Shown: one piece after another, positions 17,232-29,300 of the stretch
Position numbering within the stretch: the first letter of the stretch is position 1
How the letters are laid out: each line of letters starts with the position of its first letter
Assembly: GCA_937870915.1 (NCBI GenBank)
Contig: CALMZQ010000142.1
Location: 1-39,183 of the forward strand
Source: an uncultured Ignavibacteria bacterium
GTDB taxonomy: Bacteria > Bacteroidota > Ignavibacteria > Kapaibacteriales > Kapaibacteriaceae
Reading direction: 5' to 3'
Length of the DNA: 39,183 nucleotides
Notes under the pieces: model-generated
The model's input: only the letters and a program-made list of their open reading frames with translations
What the model was told of the DNA's origin: nothing
Database searches by the model: none
Position numbers and translations under genes: made by a program

Positions 17232-20200
17232 ATGGAAGTGTCTACCTTCCTCCGCCGCGCGTTAGTTGTAGTCTCGATTCTATTTGCTGTGGGCACGGCA
17301 TCGGCACAGATTCCGCGGACAATTTCGTATCAGGGACTTCTGACAACGGCGGCCAATGATCCCGTTGCTGACGGGCAACAGTCGCTGACATTTGCCATAT
17401 ACGACTCACCAACGGGTGGTACAGCACTCTGGACTGAAGTACAGAATGCCACCACACTTCAAGGAGTGTTCGAGGTAACACTGGGTTCTGTAACGCCCCT
17501 TATCCTCCCCTTCGACAAGCCATATTATTTGGGGATCACACTGCAAGGAAACCCCGAATACACTCCACGTATTGGTCTAGCTGCAGCTCCGTATGCACTT
17601 GCCGCACAAACAGCGGTATCGGCCGCAACGGCTACATCCCTTTCTCCGAATGCAACAGGTGCTGTATTGTCGTTGAATGGGGCTCAGGGTGCACTAACGA
17701 TGCAGGGTCAGGGGGCAACCACTGTTACAGCCTCTGGGCAAACCATAACCATCTCCTCCACTGATGATGGTATAAAGACATTGGCGAACACGGATGGAAT
17801 CATTGGCATAACGTCGCCTTCAGGACCAAGCACCACGATCGGCATCAATGATGGTTCCATCACCCAGGCCAAACTCGCGCCGGGGATCACTGTTCCTCCT
17901 TCTGGAGCTGCAGGGGGCGATCTGGTTGGGACATATCCCGACCCACAGATCAGAGATGCAGCGGTAACAACGTCCAAGATTGCTGATGGGGCCATCACCA
18001 CAACCAAGGTGGCAGATCTATCAGTCACAACCCCAAAGCTGGCTGATGACGCAGTTACCACACCAAAGATCGCCGATGGGAATGTCACCACGTCAAAATT
18101 GGCAGACGGTGCAGTAACCACGTCTAAGGTTACCGACGCGTCTATCACAACTGCAAAGTTGGCCGATGGTGCAGTTACAACGGTGAAGATCGCAGACGGT
18201 TCGGTGAATACATCAAAGATCGCCGATGGTGCCGTAACGTCGCAGAAGCTCAATACTACCGGTGTTACCCCGGGCTCCTATGGCACGGCAACTGAAGTTG
18301 CTTCATTCACCGTTGATCCGTCCGGTCGGCTCACACAAGCCGGAAACATCGCCATTGCAGGCACACTACCCGGTGGTGCAGCAGGTGGAGACCTTTCGGG
18401 AACCTATCCTAATCCATCCGTTCGAGACTCAGCGATCACATCACAAAAGCTCGGATCGTTGAGCGTTACTACAGTTAAACTCGCAGATGGCGCAGTAACC
18501 ACATCGAAGATCGCTGATGGTTCGATCACCACATTGAAGCTCGTGGACCTCAGTGTAACAACCTCCAAGCTTGCTGATAATGCGGTAACCACACCGAAGA
18601 TCACCGATGGTGCTGTTACGTCTCTGAAGATGAGCAACACCGGTGTAGTTCCTGGACTCTATGGCTCCCAAACATCTGTTGGGCAATTTTCTGTTGATGC
18701 TGCTGGTCGCATTACCGTAGCGCAAAATCTCTCCATCATTGGAGTTCCGCCGGGTGGCACTGCTGGTGGTGACCTCACCGGACTCTACCCCAACCCAACG
18801 ATTGCCAACAACGCTGTTACATCGCAGAAGATGAGTAACACCGGCGTCACTGTAGGCTCTTATGGTACAGCTACAAGCGTAAGCCAGATCACCGTAGACG
18901 CTGCCGGTCGCATCACCACTGCAGCCAATGTCCCAATCGTAGGTGTTCCGCCTGGAGGTGCCGCCGGTGGTGACCTAACGGGTTCGTATCCTAATCCAAT
19001 CATCACCAACAACGCTGTTACCACAGCGAAACTCGGTGATGCTTCTGTAACTACACTCAAGCTCGCTGACGGATCGGTTACTACGCCGAAACTTGCAGAT
19101 GCTTCCGTAACTACATTAAAGCTTGCAGATAACTCGGTTTCTACAACCCAGCTCATTGATGGTTCCGTTACATCGCAAAAGATGAGTAACACTGGAGTCA
19201 CCGCGGGCTCCTATGGTACTACAACGAGTGTAAGCCAGATCACCGTTGATGCAGCAGGTCGCATTACAACGGCAACGAACGTTCCTATTGTTGGTGTTCC
19301 GCCAGGAGGCAATGCCGGTGGTGACCTAACAGGTACCTATCCAAACCCAACAATCACGAATGGTGCAGTAACAACATCCAAGCTTGCAGATGGATCGGTT
19401 ACTACTTCCAAACTTGCAGACGCATCAGTAACCACGTTGAAGCTAGCAGATAACTCGGTTTCTACAACAAAGCTCGTTGATGGTGCCGTTACCTCGCAGA
19501 AGATGAGCAACACCGGCGTTACCGCAGGCTCTTACGGCACTGCTACGAGTGTAAGCCAGATCACCGTTGATGCTGCAGGCCGCATCACTACTGCTACCGA
19601 TGTCCCTATCGTAGGTGTACCTCCGGGTGGTTCAGCCGGTGGTGACCTAACGGGTACCTATCCGAACCCGACGATCACCAACAACGCCGTCACAACATCG
19701 AAGCTCGCAGATGCTTCCGTAACAACACTCAAGCTCGCAGACGGATCTGTAACAACACCGAAACTTGCGGACGGATCTGTAACAACGCCGAAGCTCGCAG
19801 ACGGTTCTGTAACTACACTTAAGCTTGCTGATGGATCGGTATCAACAGTGAAGATTGTGGATGGTGCCGTTACTTCGCAGAAGATGAGCAACACCGGCGT
19901 AACCGTGGGCTCTTACGGCACTGCTACGAGTGTAAGCCAGATCACCGTTGATGCTGCAGGCCGCATCACTACTGCTACCGATGTCCCTATCGTAGGTGTA
20001 CCTCCGGGTGGTTCAGCCGGTGGTGACCTAACGGGTACCTATCCGAACCCGACGATCACCAACAACGCCGTCACAACATCGAAGCTCGCAGATGCTTCCG
20101 TAACAGCACTCAAGCTCGCAGACGGATCTGTAACAACACCGAAACTCGCAGACGGTTCAGTAACAACGTCGAAGCTCGCAGATGGATCGGTATCAACGTT

Positions 20201-23200
20201 GAAGATTGTTGATGGTGCCGTTACCTCGCAGAAGATGAGTAGCACCGGTGTTACCGCAGGCTCCTACGGTACGGCTACGAGCGTTAGCCAGATCACGGTA
20301 GATGCCGCCGGTCGCATCACGACAGCCGCCAATGTCCCTATCGTAGGCGTAACTCCGGGCGGTGCAGCCGGTGGTGACCTAACAGGCACGTATCCGAATC
20401 CGACAATCGCGAACGACGCCGTTACAACATCGAAGCTCGCGGATAACTCCGTAGCCACCGCAAAGATCATTGATGGTGCCGTTACGTCGGCAAAGATGAG
20501 CAACACCGGCGTTACGGTTGGCACGTACGGTACCGCTACGAGCGTTAGCCAGATTACCGTTGATGCTGCCGGTCGCATTACCACAGCAACCAACGTTCCC
20601 ATCGTTGGAGTAACACCGGGTGGTGCCGCCGGTGGTGATCTTGCGGGCACGTATCCGAATCCTACCGTTGCTGCAAATGCCGGTACAAACATCATGACGG
20701 CATTGAATAACGTTTCAACAGTGGGAATACTTGGTATCAATCGAGGCGGAACGGGAGCTAGCACCGCTAGTGGAGCGTTGAACAACCTGTTACCAACACA
20801 AGCCGGCAATGCCGGGCGAACATTGGTAACTGACGGGACGAATGCATCGTGGCAATCTGCCGGAACATTATCCGGCAATGGCACTGCGCAGCAGATCGCA
20901 TGGTGGAGAACACCAACATCGCTCGGTGGGAACAGCAACTTGTTCTACGACACAACCAATGCACGAGTAGGGATTGGTAATGCCGCACCTGCATATCCGC
21001 TTTCGTTCACAAATGCCGTTGGACCAAAGGTAAGTCTATGGCGTGATGAAGTCTCCGGTTCTACGTATGGATTCTCGATGGCGGCGTTTACACTTCAGAT
21101 CCATGCCGGCTTCAATCTAGACGACATCTCCTTTGGCAACATGCATAACGGAACATATTCTGAGTCAGCCCGCATCAACAATGATGCTGCTTCTGGTCAG
21201 CCACGTCTTCAATTGATGAAGGATGCAACCCCTGTTGCGAGTCAGTTTGAACAACATCTCGAACTATACTCGCCTAACACTGGACTATCACAGAACATGA
21301 ACCGTATACGATTCCACCAATCGTCTCAGTACTGGGGATACATTGGCTACCACGCATTCTCGCAGAATGGTAGAGGTGAATACGTCTTTGAGAGCCTTAA
21401 CAATGGCGGAGCTACGCTCCATGCTTCAGGAGGTCTCATCCTTAATGCCTACACACCTGGTGGCTGGCTCACACCCGCAGCAGGACAAGGACAGATCTAC
21501 TTTGACAATACTCAACAGAAGTTCCTTGTATCTGAGAATGCATCGGCATTTACCCCACTGCTCAACGGTTCAACAGGTATCCTGTATAACACTACGTCGG
21601 CGCAGGCTTCGGCTACACCACGAACCAATTTCCTCTTCAACGTAGCGTATTTGGCGGCTGCACCTGATGCGGCGGCGAGTGGAGCTGTGATCACTTCCTC
21701 TGCAGGTGCCGCAGGCAACCTCAATGCGACTGCTCTCACACTTGTTGCAACGGCAACAGGTACAGGAACGGCAACCGCACTCAACGCAACAGGGAATGTC
21801 AACATCCAGAATGCGAACTCCTATCGCATCGGCGGTGAAACCTTCCTTTGGAGGGGTCCAACTGGCGGAGGTGATAACGTCTTCGTTGGGAATACAACAA
21901 ACACTACAAACACCGGTTTCTTTAGCACGTTTGTTGGTACGGGTGCTGGTACGTCGCAGGTGGACGGTAACTGGAATACGGCGGTGGGAACCCGTTCTGC
22001 CCGCTACAATACGTCGGGCGATGGGAACACATATGTTGGTACGGCTGCTGGCGAAGGACAATCCGGACTCACCACCGGAAGTAACAACACCTTCATGGGA
22101 GCATTTGCCGCGTTTCTTTTAACGACCGGCAGTGCGAACACCGGTATTGGCATACTTGCCCTCAATGACCTTGCTGATGGGAACAACAATACTGCTCTTG
22201 GCGCTTATGCCGGACAGAATGTTTCGTCAGCATCACAGAATGTGCTCATCGGCACCAACACCGGCAATACAATAACAACCGAGGGCAACAACACGCTTAT
22301 TGGCTATAACGCCCAAGTACCCGTAGGTGTGACGAACTCAACAGCACTCGGTCATCGTGCCTATGCATCCGGTAGTGATGTACTTGTCTTAGGTGCAACT
22401 GCCGGAGTAAACGGTGCTACCACCTCAACAAAGGTTGGTATCAACAATACGAACCCACAATCTCCACTCTCTTTTGCGAACAATGTTGGTCAAAAGATCA
22501 GTCTGTGGCATAACAGCGGATCAGGTTCCACCTACGGCTTCAGCATTGCAGCAAGTACGTTGCAGATCCACTCAGGGGAGTTGAATGACGACATCTCATT
22601 CGGTCACTATGGCGGTGGTGCGTACAATGAACTTGGACGCTTTAATACGGATGCTACCGGGATCTATAGTGCACGATTAGTTCTCTACAAGAATGCAACG
22701 GATCAAGCCGGATTCAATGACTTTGAACAGCATCTAGATCTGTATTCAAACAACACAGGCAACTCTCAACACCTCGTAAGGCTCCGATTCTCACACGATA
22801 ATCAGTATTGGGGTTATCTCGGATACCATGCTTTCACGCAGAATGGTAGAGGGGAATTTGTCTTCCAAGGTTTGAACGGTCAAGGGGCATCCTTGAGAGC
22901 AACGGGTGCACTTATATTGGCTGGGTATTCGCAAGGCGGCTGGGTAACGCCTACAGCTGGCCAGGGACAACTATACTTCGACAACGGACTCAATAGATTC
23001 CAAGTTTCGGAGAATGGTGGCACCTTCCGAAACATTGTGAACTCAACAACTGCACGTACGATCGTTACCAGCGCCGTTGCCATCGACCCACCGAACATTG
23101 GAGCAGGAACGGCAGCCAGTCTTGACCTAGCGGTTGCAGGTGCTGTTGTTGGAGATGTGGTATCTGTTTCACCCGATGCAGAACTCTTGGACGGACTCGT

Positions 23201-23318
23201 GATCGCAAGTGCCCGTGTTAGTGCGGCAGGTGTTGTTCGTGTACGCCTGTTCAATGCAACAGCCGGTGCGCTCGATCAAGCCAACGTGACATTCAACGTG
23301 TCCTTGGTGCAACAATGA
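17232..23318 (+). CDS. Giant tail-fibre/adhesin-like repeat protein
   Basis: A 2028-residue secreted protein (start set by GGAG and a signal peptide ending TASAQ). Residues about 26-120 form a conserved N-terminal domain ([20 protein letters not shown]). Residues about 200-1150 are long repeats made of [13 protein letters not shown], runs of K-LADGSVTT-type decapeptides, [15 protein letters not shown] and [12 protein letters not shown]. Such repeats are typical of trimeric phage tail-fibre-like or collagen-like surface shafts. [18 protein letters not shown] (about 1170) matches phage tail-fibre motifs. Two copies of a roughly 190-residue domain (about 1260-1445 and 1745-1935) flank a YadA-head-like stretch (about 1560-1720) with repeats such as [14 protein letters not shown] and [11 protein letters not shown] beta-rich end (about 1940-2028) lacks an evident T9SS domain. 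It is coupled to two downstream genes; a surface fibre or adhesin is inferred. Confidence 0.92.
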   Translation: MEVSTFLRRALVVVSILFAVGTASAQIPRTISYQGLLTTAANDPVADGQQSLTFAIYDSPTGGTALWTEVQNATTLQGVFEVTLGSVTPLILPFDKPYYLGITLQGNPEYTPRIGLAAAPYALAAQTAVSAATATSLSPNATGAVLSLNGAQGALTMQGQGATTVTASGQTITISSTDDGIKTLANTDGIIGITSPSGPSTTIGINDGSITQAKLAPGITVPPSGAAGGDLVGTYPDPQIRDAAVTTSKIADGAITTTKVADLSVTTPKLADDAVTTPKIADGNVTTSKLADGAVTTSKVTDASITTAKLADGAVTTVKIADGSVNTSKIADGAVTSQKLNTTGVTPGSYGTATEVASFTVDPSGRLTQAGNIAIAGTLPGGAAGGDLSGTYPNPSVRDSAITSQKLGSLSVTTVKLADGAVTTSKIADGSITTLKLVDLSVTTSKLADNAVTTPKITDGAVTSLKMSNTGVVPGLYGSQTSVGQFSVDAAGRITVAQNLSIIGVPPGGTAGGDLTGLYPNPTIANNAVTSQKMSNTGVTVGSYGTATSVSQITVDAAGRITTAANVPIVGVPPGGAAGGDLTGSYPNPIITNNAVTTAKLGDASVTTLKLADGSVTTPKLADASVTTLKLADNSVSTTQLIDGSVTSQKMSNTGVTAGSYGTTTSVSQITVDAAGRITTATNVPIVGVPPGGNAGGDLTGTYPNPTITNGAVTTSKLADGSVTTSKLADASVTTLKLADNSVSTTKLVDGAVTSQKMSNTGVTAGSYGTATSVSQITVDAAGRITTATDVPIVGVPPGGSAGGDLTGTYPNPTITNNAVTTSKLADASVTTLKLADGSVTTPKLADGSVTTPKLADGSVTTLKLADGSVSTVKIVDGAVTSQKMSNTGVTVGSYGTATSVSQITVDAAGRITTATDVPIVGVPPGGSAGGDLTGTYPNPTITNNAVTTSKLADASVTALKLADGSVTTPKLADGSVTTSKLADGSVSTLKIVDGAVTSQKMSSTGVTAGSYGTATSVSQITVDAAGRITTAANVPIVGVTPGGAAGGDLTGTYPNPTIANDAVTTSKLADNSVATAKIIDGAVTSAKMSNTGVTVGTYGTATSVSQITVDAAGRITTATNVPIVGVTPGGAAGGDLAGTYPNPTVAANAGTNIMTALNNVSTVGILGINRGGTGASTASGALNNLLPTQAGNAGRTLVTDGTNASWQSAGTLSGNGTAQQIAWWRTPTSLGGNSNLFYDTTNARVGIGNAAPAYPLSFTNAVGPKVSLWRDEVSGSTYGFSMAAFTLQIHAGFNLDDISFGNMHNGTYSESARINNDAASGQPRLQLMKDATPVASQFEQHLELYSPNTGLSQNMNRIRFHQSSQYWGYIGYHAFSQNGRGEYVFESLNNGGATLHASGGLILNAYTPGGWLTPAAGQGQIYFDNTQQKFLVSENASAFTPLLNGSTGILYNTTSAQASATPRTNFLFNVAYLAAAPDAAASGAVITSSAGAAGNLNATALTLVATATGTGTATALNATGNVNIQNANSYRIGGETFLWRGPTGGGDNVFVGNTTNTTNTGFFSTFVGTGAGTSQVDGNWNTAVGTRSARYNTSGDGNTYVGTAAGEGQSGLTTGSNNTFMGAFAAFLLTTGSANTGIGILALNDLADGNNNTALGAYAGQNVSSASQNVLIGTNTGNTITTEGNNTLIGYNAQVPVGVTNSTALGHRAYASGSDVLVLGATAGVNGATTSTKVGINNTNPQSPLSFANNVGQKISLWHNSGSGSTYGFSIAASTLQIHSGELNDDISFGHYGGGAYNELGRFNTDATGIYSARLVLYKNATDQAGFNDFEQHLDLYSNNTGNSQHLVRLRFSHDNQYWGYLGYHAFTQNGRGEFVFQGLNGQGASLRATGALILAGYSQGGWVTPTAGQGQLYFDNGLNRFQVSENGGTFRNIVNSTTARTIVTSAVAIDPPNIGAGTAASLDLAVAGAVVGDVVSVSPDAELLDGLVIASARVSAAGVVRVRLFNATAGALDQANVTFNVSLVQQ
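17830..20700 (+). repeat. Long imperfect repeats encoding the fibre shaft
   Basis: The DNA encodes successive blocks that begin with [13 protein letters not shown]-type sequence, continue with a variable number of decapeptides of the type [10 protein letters not shown], and close with SQKMSNTGV and [13 protein letters not shown]. Blocks vary from about 170 to 400 bp because the number of decapeptides differs. Spacer decapeptides recur every 30 bp. The pattern suggests expansion and contraction by recombination or slippage. Confidence 0.9.
19530..20105 (+). repeat. Pair of identical ~195-bp segments, offset 381 bp
   Basis: Bases 19530-19724 and 19911-20105 read identically in a base-by-base comparison, although the flanking repeats differ at many third positions. 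This indicates a recent duplication or gene conversion within the shaft region. Confidence 0.85.
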
Positions 23319-24220
23319 TGGTCAACCATACAAGGTTGCACTCCTTCATTTGTGCCATCTTCATTGTGTGTGCCTCATTCTCTATACACGCTCAACAGCT
23401 TCAGCGAGGCGTGGTTGGTAGTGGAGGTGCACGTATAGCCACTCCTACATCGGCGCTTCGTGGTACGGTTGGACAAGCCGCTACCGGACGTGTTGTTTCC
23501 GGTTCATCGAAACACAACATCGGATTTTGGTATCGCAGCTCAACGGGCGGGACCGTTGTAGCAGTGCCCAATAGAGAAGGAGAAATCGGCCAGACAACTA
23601 CGGTTCAGATCCTTCTTACTACGTCCAAGGGACTTGTTACCTATGGTCCACGCGGATTCATCATCAAACTGCGCTACAATGCAACAGTATTGGTGAATAA
23701 GAGCCCCTTCCCGTGCGTAAGAGATGGAGACGATTGTGTTCTTACTATCACCGGTACCGTTCAAGATAGCGTGGCGGTTTTGGCAGAGGTGCCATTTCTC
23801 GTTACGCTTGGTAATGCGGAACGCACCAGCCTTACCCTTGACAGCGTTGAGTGGGTTGGCGCATCGTCCATCGCAACAGAGAAGCGGGATGGTGTGTTTC
23901 AAGCCCTCGGGATCTGCAAGGATGGTGATACTGTACGTTTGATCAAGCGCGGTCCTTCGGCCGGTATCACAGGAGTGTCTCCAATGCCGGTGCGTTCTTC
24001 AGCAACCATCAAAGCCGTACTCATCGAGCGCGGTCCAACACGTATGATCCTGATCGATGCCGTTGGACGCGAGATCGCAACGGTGTTCGATGAGATCGAC
24101 GCTATGCCTGGTAGCAGAGATGTGGATATGAACGTTCGTGAGGTTGCATCCGGCTCCTACTATCTGGTACTTATGACGCCAAACGAGCTCTTCTCCCTTC
24201 CATTCATGATCAGCAAGTGA
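23315..24220 (+). CDS. Small T9SS-sorted surface protein with cohesin-like module
   Basis: A 301-residue protein. A signal peptide ends near SIHAQ (residue 26). Residues about 30-72 hold a conserved Bacteroidota motif ([20 protein letters not shown] ... HNIGFWY). A cohesin-like beta-sandwich follows (about 75-205), ending in [11 protein letters not shown]. The last 85 residues form a T9SS sorting domain ([15 protein letters not shown] ... [11 protein letters not shown]). The ATG overlaps the stop of the giant fibre gene (ATGATG junction), so it is translationally coupled to it. It may be a surface partner that links the fibre to the cell; this is inferred from operon position only. Confidence 0.9.
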   Translation: MMVNHTRLHSFICAIFIVCASFSIHAQQLQRGVVGSGGARIATPTSALRGTVGQAATGRVVSGSSKHNIGFWYRSSTGGTVVAVPNREGEIGQTTTVQILLTTSKGLVTYGPRGFIIKLRYNATVLVNKSPFPCVRDGDDCVLTITGTVQDSVAVLAEVPFLVTLGNAERTSLTLDSVEWVGASSIATEKRDGVFQALGICKDGDTVRLIKRGPSAGITGVSPMPVRSSATIKAVLIERGPTRMILIDAVGREIATVFDEIDAMPGSRDVDMNVREVASGSYYLVLMTPNELFSLPFMISK

Positions 24221-24227
24221 GATGTGC

Positions 24228-26237
24228 ATGAAAAACTCATTTGCGCTATTGATCTGCGCCTTCTCATTGATCTTGCAGCATGAGACATCTGCCCAACAGG
24301 CAGATGTACCATTCGACTCAACGCCCTACCGACAATATTCCCTTGGTGCATATGGGAGCGCTGGCATAAACCTGCATTCCGCTGACATCACGGGGCTCCC
24401 GGGTATTCCGAGTTGTTGTCCAACCTATTCAACAGGAACGGGATTCGGCTTCTCCGTTGGTGGACTTTACGATAACGCATTCTCTTCATCATTGAGTCTG
24501 TTAAGTCGTATAGGTCTTATGGGTGCCGGCGGTACACTTACCGCAACAGAAAACACTCTTGTCAATACCGATGGAACGGAACTGCAAGGGACCTTCCTTC
24601 ATACGCTAAACACGTCGCGACTCTTTGCGACTATTGAGCCCCTTCTTCAACTACGTGTTGCGGGAGATCTCAATGCGATTATCGGTCCATCAATTGGATT
24701 TGGATTGACTACGTCGTTCGATCAAGAAGAACGCATTGAGTCACCTTCGGATGCCACCTTTGAGAATGGACAGAAGACACGGTTTGTGTATAGTGGCTCG
24801 ATACCTGATGCGTCATCGATCTATGCGGGGATTGTCCTTGGGCTTCGGTATGAATTGCCGATGAAGTCTGATAAATCAATGTCCATCGTGCCGGAATTCA
24901 CCTATACACTTGGAGTTACAAGTCTACAGTCAACACAGGAATGGGGCATGGGTTCTATCCGTGCAGGTGTCTCTGTACAATGGAACACGTGGGTCATACC
25001 AACTCCGCCCCCACCGCCGCCACCGCCTCCGCCACCCCCACCGCCTCCACCGCCGCCCGTACTTCCGGTCTTGGCTGTGAGCGGTATTGGTGTGGATCTG
25101 ATTGACGCCAACGGACAGAAGATCAAGGACAGCGTAATCACGGTAACAAACATCGTGTCCACAAACCTCTATGCATTGTTGAACTATGTGTTCTTCGATG
25201 ATTCGAGTTCCACCATCCCTTCTCGCTATCGCCAGCTATCATCAACGCAGGCTGATGTGTTTGACATCAAGAGCTTGAATGGGGCGGGCACCATGCCGAT
25301 CTACTATCAGATGTTGAATATTGTTGGCCTTAAACTTCGAAGCACACCAACAGCAAACCTTACGTTGATCGGATGTAATAGCAATGTTGGCGTTGAGAAG
25401 GGCAATACTGCACTGTCGAGGTCTCGCGCCGAGAGTGTGAAGAAGTACTTTGTTGAGGTATGGGGCATCTCGCCATCACGCCTCACCGTTAAAGAGCGCA
25501 ATCTTCCGGAAGTACCATCCAACTCAGCATCGCAGGACGGAATCGAAGAGAACCGTCGGGTAGAGATTGTGGCCAATGACAAGTCTATTCTCGAGCCATT
25601 GTTCTTCACCGACACCACGCGTACGTCCAGTGCGCCAATTGTTCGCTTCAATCAGAACATACGTTCAGAGGCCGGCGTTCAACGATGGGATATCGTGGCT
25701 CGCCAAGGAAACAAGGATCTCAAGACCTTCAGCGGATCCGGCTCAGACCTAGAGTCCTCCTTGGATTGGAATCTTGGGAGTGAACTGGGATCGCTCCCTT
25801 CCTCAGATGAACCAATTCGATACACGATAAAGGTTGTTGACAAGGATGGGCAAAGAAGGGACACCGTAGGTAGCGAGATCGATGTAAAGCAAGTGGTCCG
25901 CAAGGACAAGCGTATCGAGAAATTCACCCTCATCATCTTCGGATTCAACGAGTCTGAATTCACCGACGCTCACGAGCGGATTATTGCCATCATCAAACAA
26001 CGGATCGCTGCCAACTCGACCGTTACGGTTGAAGGTCACACAGACCGTTCGGGCGAAGCCGAATACAATCAGAAGTTATCACAACGAAGAGCGGACGCAA
26101 CAGCAAGTCGTCTAAAAGTCCCCGCCGATCGCGCCAAAGGATTCGGCAGTTCAGACCTTCTCTACGACAACGCAACTCCGGAAGGCAGACTCTACTGTCG
26201 GACGGTGCTGATTACGGTGGAGACACCGTTGGAATGA
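24228..26237 (+). CDS. OmpA-family outer-membrane protein with poly-proline linker and two OmpA-like domains
   Basis: A 669-residue protein (an ATG at 24222 would add Met-Cys). After a signal peptide (to about ETSAQ) residues about 30-255 look like an outer-membrane beta-barrel. A linker of about 18 consecutive prolines (about 262-279) leads to two periplasmic OmpA-like regions. The first (about 310-460) ends in GIEENRRVEIV. The second (about 560-668) has the classic VEGHTDRSGEAEYNQKLSQR peptidoglycan-binding signature. The barrel anchors it in the outer membrane while the C-terminal domains hold peptidoglycan. The gene starts a few bases after the T9SS gene and is followed by a hairpin, making it the last gene of the surface-fibre operon. 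It could anchor the fibre to the wall. Confidence 0.92.
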   Translation: MKNSFALLICAFSLILQHETSAQQADVPFDSTPYRQYSLGAYGSAGINLHSADITGLPGIPSCCPTYSTGTGFGFSVGGLYDNAFSSSLSLLSRIGLMGAGGTLTATENTLVNTDGTELQGTFLHTLNTSRLFATIEPLLQLRVAGDLNAIIGPSIGFGLTTSFDQEERIESPSDATFENGQKTRFVYSGSIPDASSIYAGIVLGLRYELPMKSDKSMSIVPEFTYTLGVTSLQSTQEWGMGSIRAGVSVQWNTWVIPTPPPPPPPPPPPPPPPPPPVLPVLAVSGIGVDLIDANGQKIKDSVITVTNIVSTNLYALLNYVFFDDSSSTIPSRYRQLSSTQADVFDIKSLNGAGTMPIYYQMLNIVGLKLRSTPTANLTLIGCNSNVGVEKGNTALSRSRAESVKKYFVEVWGISPSRLTVKERNLPEVPSNSASQDGIEENRRVEIVANDKSILEPLFFTDTTRTSSAPIVRFNQNIRSEAGVQRWDIVARQGNKDLKTFSGSGSDLESSLDWNLGSELGSLPSSDEPIRYTIKVVDKDGQRRDTVGSEIDVKQVVRKDKRIEKFTLIIFGFNESEFTDAHERIIAIIKQRIAANSTVTVEGHTDRSGEAEYNQKLSQRRADATASRLKVPADRAKGFGSSDLLYDNATPEGRLYCRTVLITVETPLE

Positions 26238-26273
26238 TATCTGGTTGATTACCTGATTAACTCTACACTGCCT

Positions 26274-26311
26274 GAGCCGTTGGTTGTCCTCAATCGGATA
26301 TCCAACGGCTC
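26274..26311 (+). terminator. Hairpin after the fibre operon
   Basis: GAGCCGTTGG (26274-26283) and CCAACGGCTC (26302-26311) form a perfect 10-bp stem with an 18-base loop, 37 bp after the OmpA stop. Only a weak T-rich stretch follows (TTGTCGTAGATTT), so termination efficiency is uncertain. The rest of the 123-bp gap before the next gene shows nothing recognisable. Confidence 0.6.
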
Positions 26312-26360
26312 TTGTCGTAGATTTGGGTTGGGTACATTCAATAGCGGATGAAGGGGTGCA

Positions 26361-29300
26361 ATGGCAATACGTCGAATTCTCGCGTTTTTGATTTTGGTGG
26401 GACTTATCGCCGTTGCTTTGCCTGCTCAAGACGCAAAGAACGTGAAAGATGATTTGGGGCGTCAGGGATTATGGAAGGTCTGGCTAACCCGTAGTTATGA
26501 AGAGAGTACAGATTCAACATTGGCACCCTTCTATCGAATCGTTACATACAAGGACAACATAGAGTCCGGTCCCTTCACCGATTACTTCAGGAGTGGCTCT
26601 TTATACCGAAAGGGGAATCTGATTCGGGTTGGGAAGCTGTCGGTACCTGATGGAGTTGTTGAAGTGTACCGGGAATCCGGCTCAATTGAGGCCCACGAGT
26701 CGTTCTACCGAGGCAAGCGCTCAGGCCCATACACGAAGTATGCTATCTCTGGAGCAATCACGGTCAGAGGCGAGTACGATGAAGACCGAAGAGTCGGTAC
26801 CTGGACCACGTTCTATGAGAGCGGTAAGGTCAAGTCTCGAGGGAGTTACGTTGACAACTATCAAGACGGAGAGTGGACAACCTATTTAGAGGACGGTTCG
26901 GTTAAGGAAACCAATCTCTTTGCTGACGGAAGGCTCATCGAGTGGTCAGCGCTTCTCGAGCTCTGCGAGAAGACGAGCACGCCAGAACGAGTTACTGATG
27001 CACTGCGATACTGGGAACAGGCGCGAACTGCTGTGTATAGTTCGTTTGGTGCAACCTCTCTACCAGCGGGACGATTGCATATGGCACGATGCCGTATTGC
27101 CTGGATACAGGATAATGAATCCCTTTCATTGCAACATCTCGATACAGCAATTCAAATCTTCCGCGGCGCGGGGGATGCCGGCAGATTGTCTCATAGTGAG
27201 GCGATACAGAAGATTATTGATTTTGCTCACGAGCAGTATGCAACGAAGCTCCTGACTCGCCTGACCCCAGTACTGATCGAGATCATGGATCACGACACTA
27301 CACTCGACTACGAGAGCTGTAAACGGCTTCTCGGTTCATCCTGTCGTAGCAACGTTGTGATCAAAGATCATTCCCTTCTACGAAAGCACGTGAGTTGGGC
27401 CTCAAAAAAGATCCCCCAACTTGCTACAGTAAAGGACTCAGCCTACACGACTGAGATGTATGGCATTTGGCATTCTCTCCTTACGGCCGCCTTTTTCATG
27501 AAGGAGTATGAGATACAAGCACAATGCCGACGCGAAGCAGAGGCCCTGCCTGGTCTAGAGAACAACTTTCGTGTTAAAGTACTGCGCATTGAATTTCTAT
27601 GTACTCGTGCCATGGACATTATCGCAGACTCAGCGATCTCTTGGCCCGAAAAGAAGATTCGCCTCCTAATATTTTTAGATGAGAGCCGTGCGATCGCGGG
27701 ATTGACGTATGGAGTCGAATTCTCTACCGTTGCTAAATATGGCATCGAAATGACAGACACTGCGTTTGTTCGTGCAGTCCTTAACAAAGTGCCCAAGAAA
27801 GGTGCCGTTGCAACTGCTAGTACGAAACACATCATCGCTGGTCATTACGTGTGGCTCTACCTAGCCGAACAGAACTGTGACTCAGCTCGAAGATATCTAG
27901 AAGAGGTTCGGTTGCATAGTGAAGCAACAGCGCAATCGTATCTCTATGATAGATACAAAGAGAAGGTAGAAAATTGCGGTAGAGCAGACTCCATACGTGA
28001 ACTCCCTGAGGTCGATTCGCTTCGCAGAAGCAAAGGAGAGATTACCTCATTGTCACTACGAGACCTATTGACCACTGTATTGACAAAGGACGCACCCATC
28101 TATCTAGCTGCCATTGCTGAGGGGGCAACATCTGAGCAACGTCTTCAGTCACTGCTTCTTGTTGATTCAATTGCGCCACTTCCATCAGATTCGGTCTACA
28201 TGGAGAGATATTCTCGGATTCGCCAGACGGTTCGTACGGCCGTCGAGAACAAGACTGAACCAGTTGACAGGGCCGAAGTACTGTTTCGTGTGTTACACGA
28301 CTCAATTCTAACTAAGTATGTGGTGAGTGTTCCTCTCCGTAGCGTGTTTGAGAGCGGGCAGTACAACTGCGCCTCAGCTGTGGTGCTCTACTCACTCCTT
28401 TGCAATGACTTTGGGATACCAATCACCTACTATACTTCTCCGGGACATATAGCATGTGGGATACCCGACAAGAACACGAACACCGTGATCCCGGTTGAGC
28501 TCACAGCTCCTGTAGACGGATTCAGGTTCCTTAAGATGAGAGACTCCCTCATTGCCCACCTACTTTCATTCAAGTTGATCACGCAGGACGAAGTAGATGA
28601 ACTAGGTATTGATTCGATCTACCGACAGTATTATGAACACAACCAAGTGAGGTCATTTGAGAGTTTGCTATCCGTGGTCTCCAGCAATGCATCATTTCGA
28701 GCTAGGTACGGAGACGAGGAGTTCAATGAACAGTATTACGAGAGCATCTTAAGGACCACTGTTCTTGATTCTTCTAGGAATCAATGGTCACTTCACTACA
28801 GATTGCTACCCTTGGCATTGGATTCAACTCTTGCTGGCAGATTCGTTAGAGATGCGCGGTACATGGCAGCATATTTTAACGGTCAGAGACATTTCGCCAA
28901 CATGGTTCTTCCGTTACTTGCTGGACTCGGAGTCATCGTCCATAGAAACGGCGGCGGCGTGTCTGTGGAACAGGCATTCCAGACCTTTTATGACCACACG
29001 CAGGAGGACAGCAACGGACTCGTATTGCGTCAGTTAGTTCAGACCGCGTATGCAGGCTATCGTCTCGGCATCGCGATGGAGGCTGGTCACACAGACTCTG
29101 CATATGCATATTTTCGAAAGTACTGGTCAGATCGCCCCATTGATCGTTATCCTGGCCTCGACCACGTAGTTCGGGCTTATGCTGATGATTGCATTGAAGA
29201 TGGGGCATACTCCACAGCGTTGTATGTAGTCGAAGATCGCCTTCAGAAAATAGCAACACCAACAGCGCAAACCGACCTTGTTCAGGTATCAGCGAAGATC

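Noticed and set aside
17830-20700. Regular repeats that could be mistaken for a CRISPR array
   Set aside because: The repeats keep one reading frame, encode decapeptides, vary at third positions and have no unique spacers.
20264-20938. 224-codon minus-strand frame and similar repeated minus frames in 17.7-20.3 kb
   Set aside because: They mirror the fibre repeats and have no independent features.
25005-25065. CCx repeat as a functional DNA repeat
   Set aside because: It encodes the poly-proline linker of the OmpA protein in frame, with mixed proline codons; a protein-level explanation is enough.
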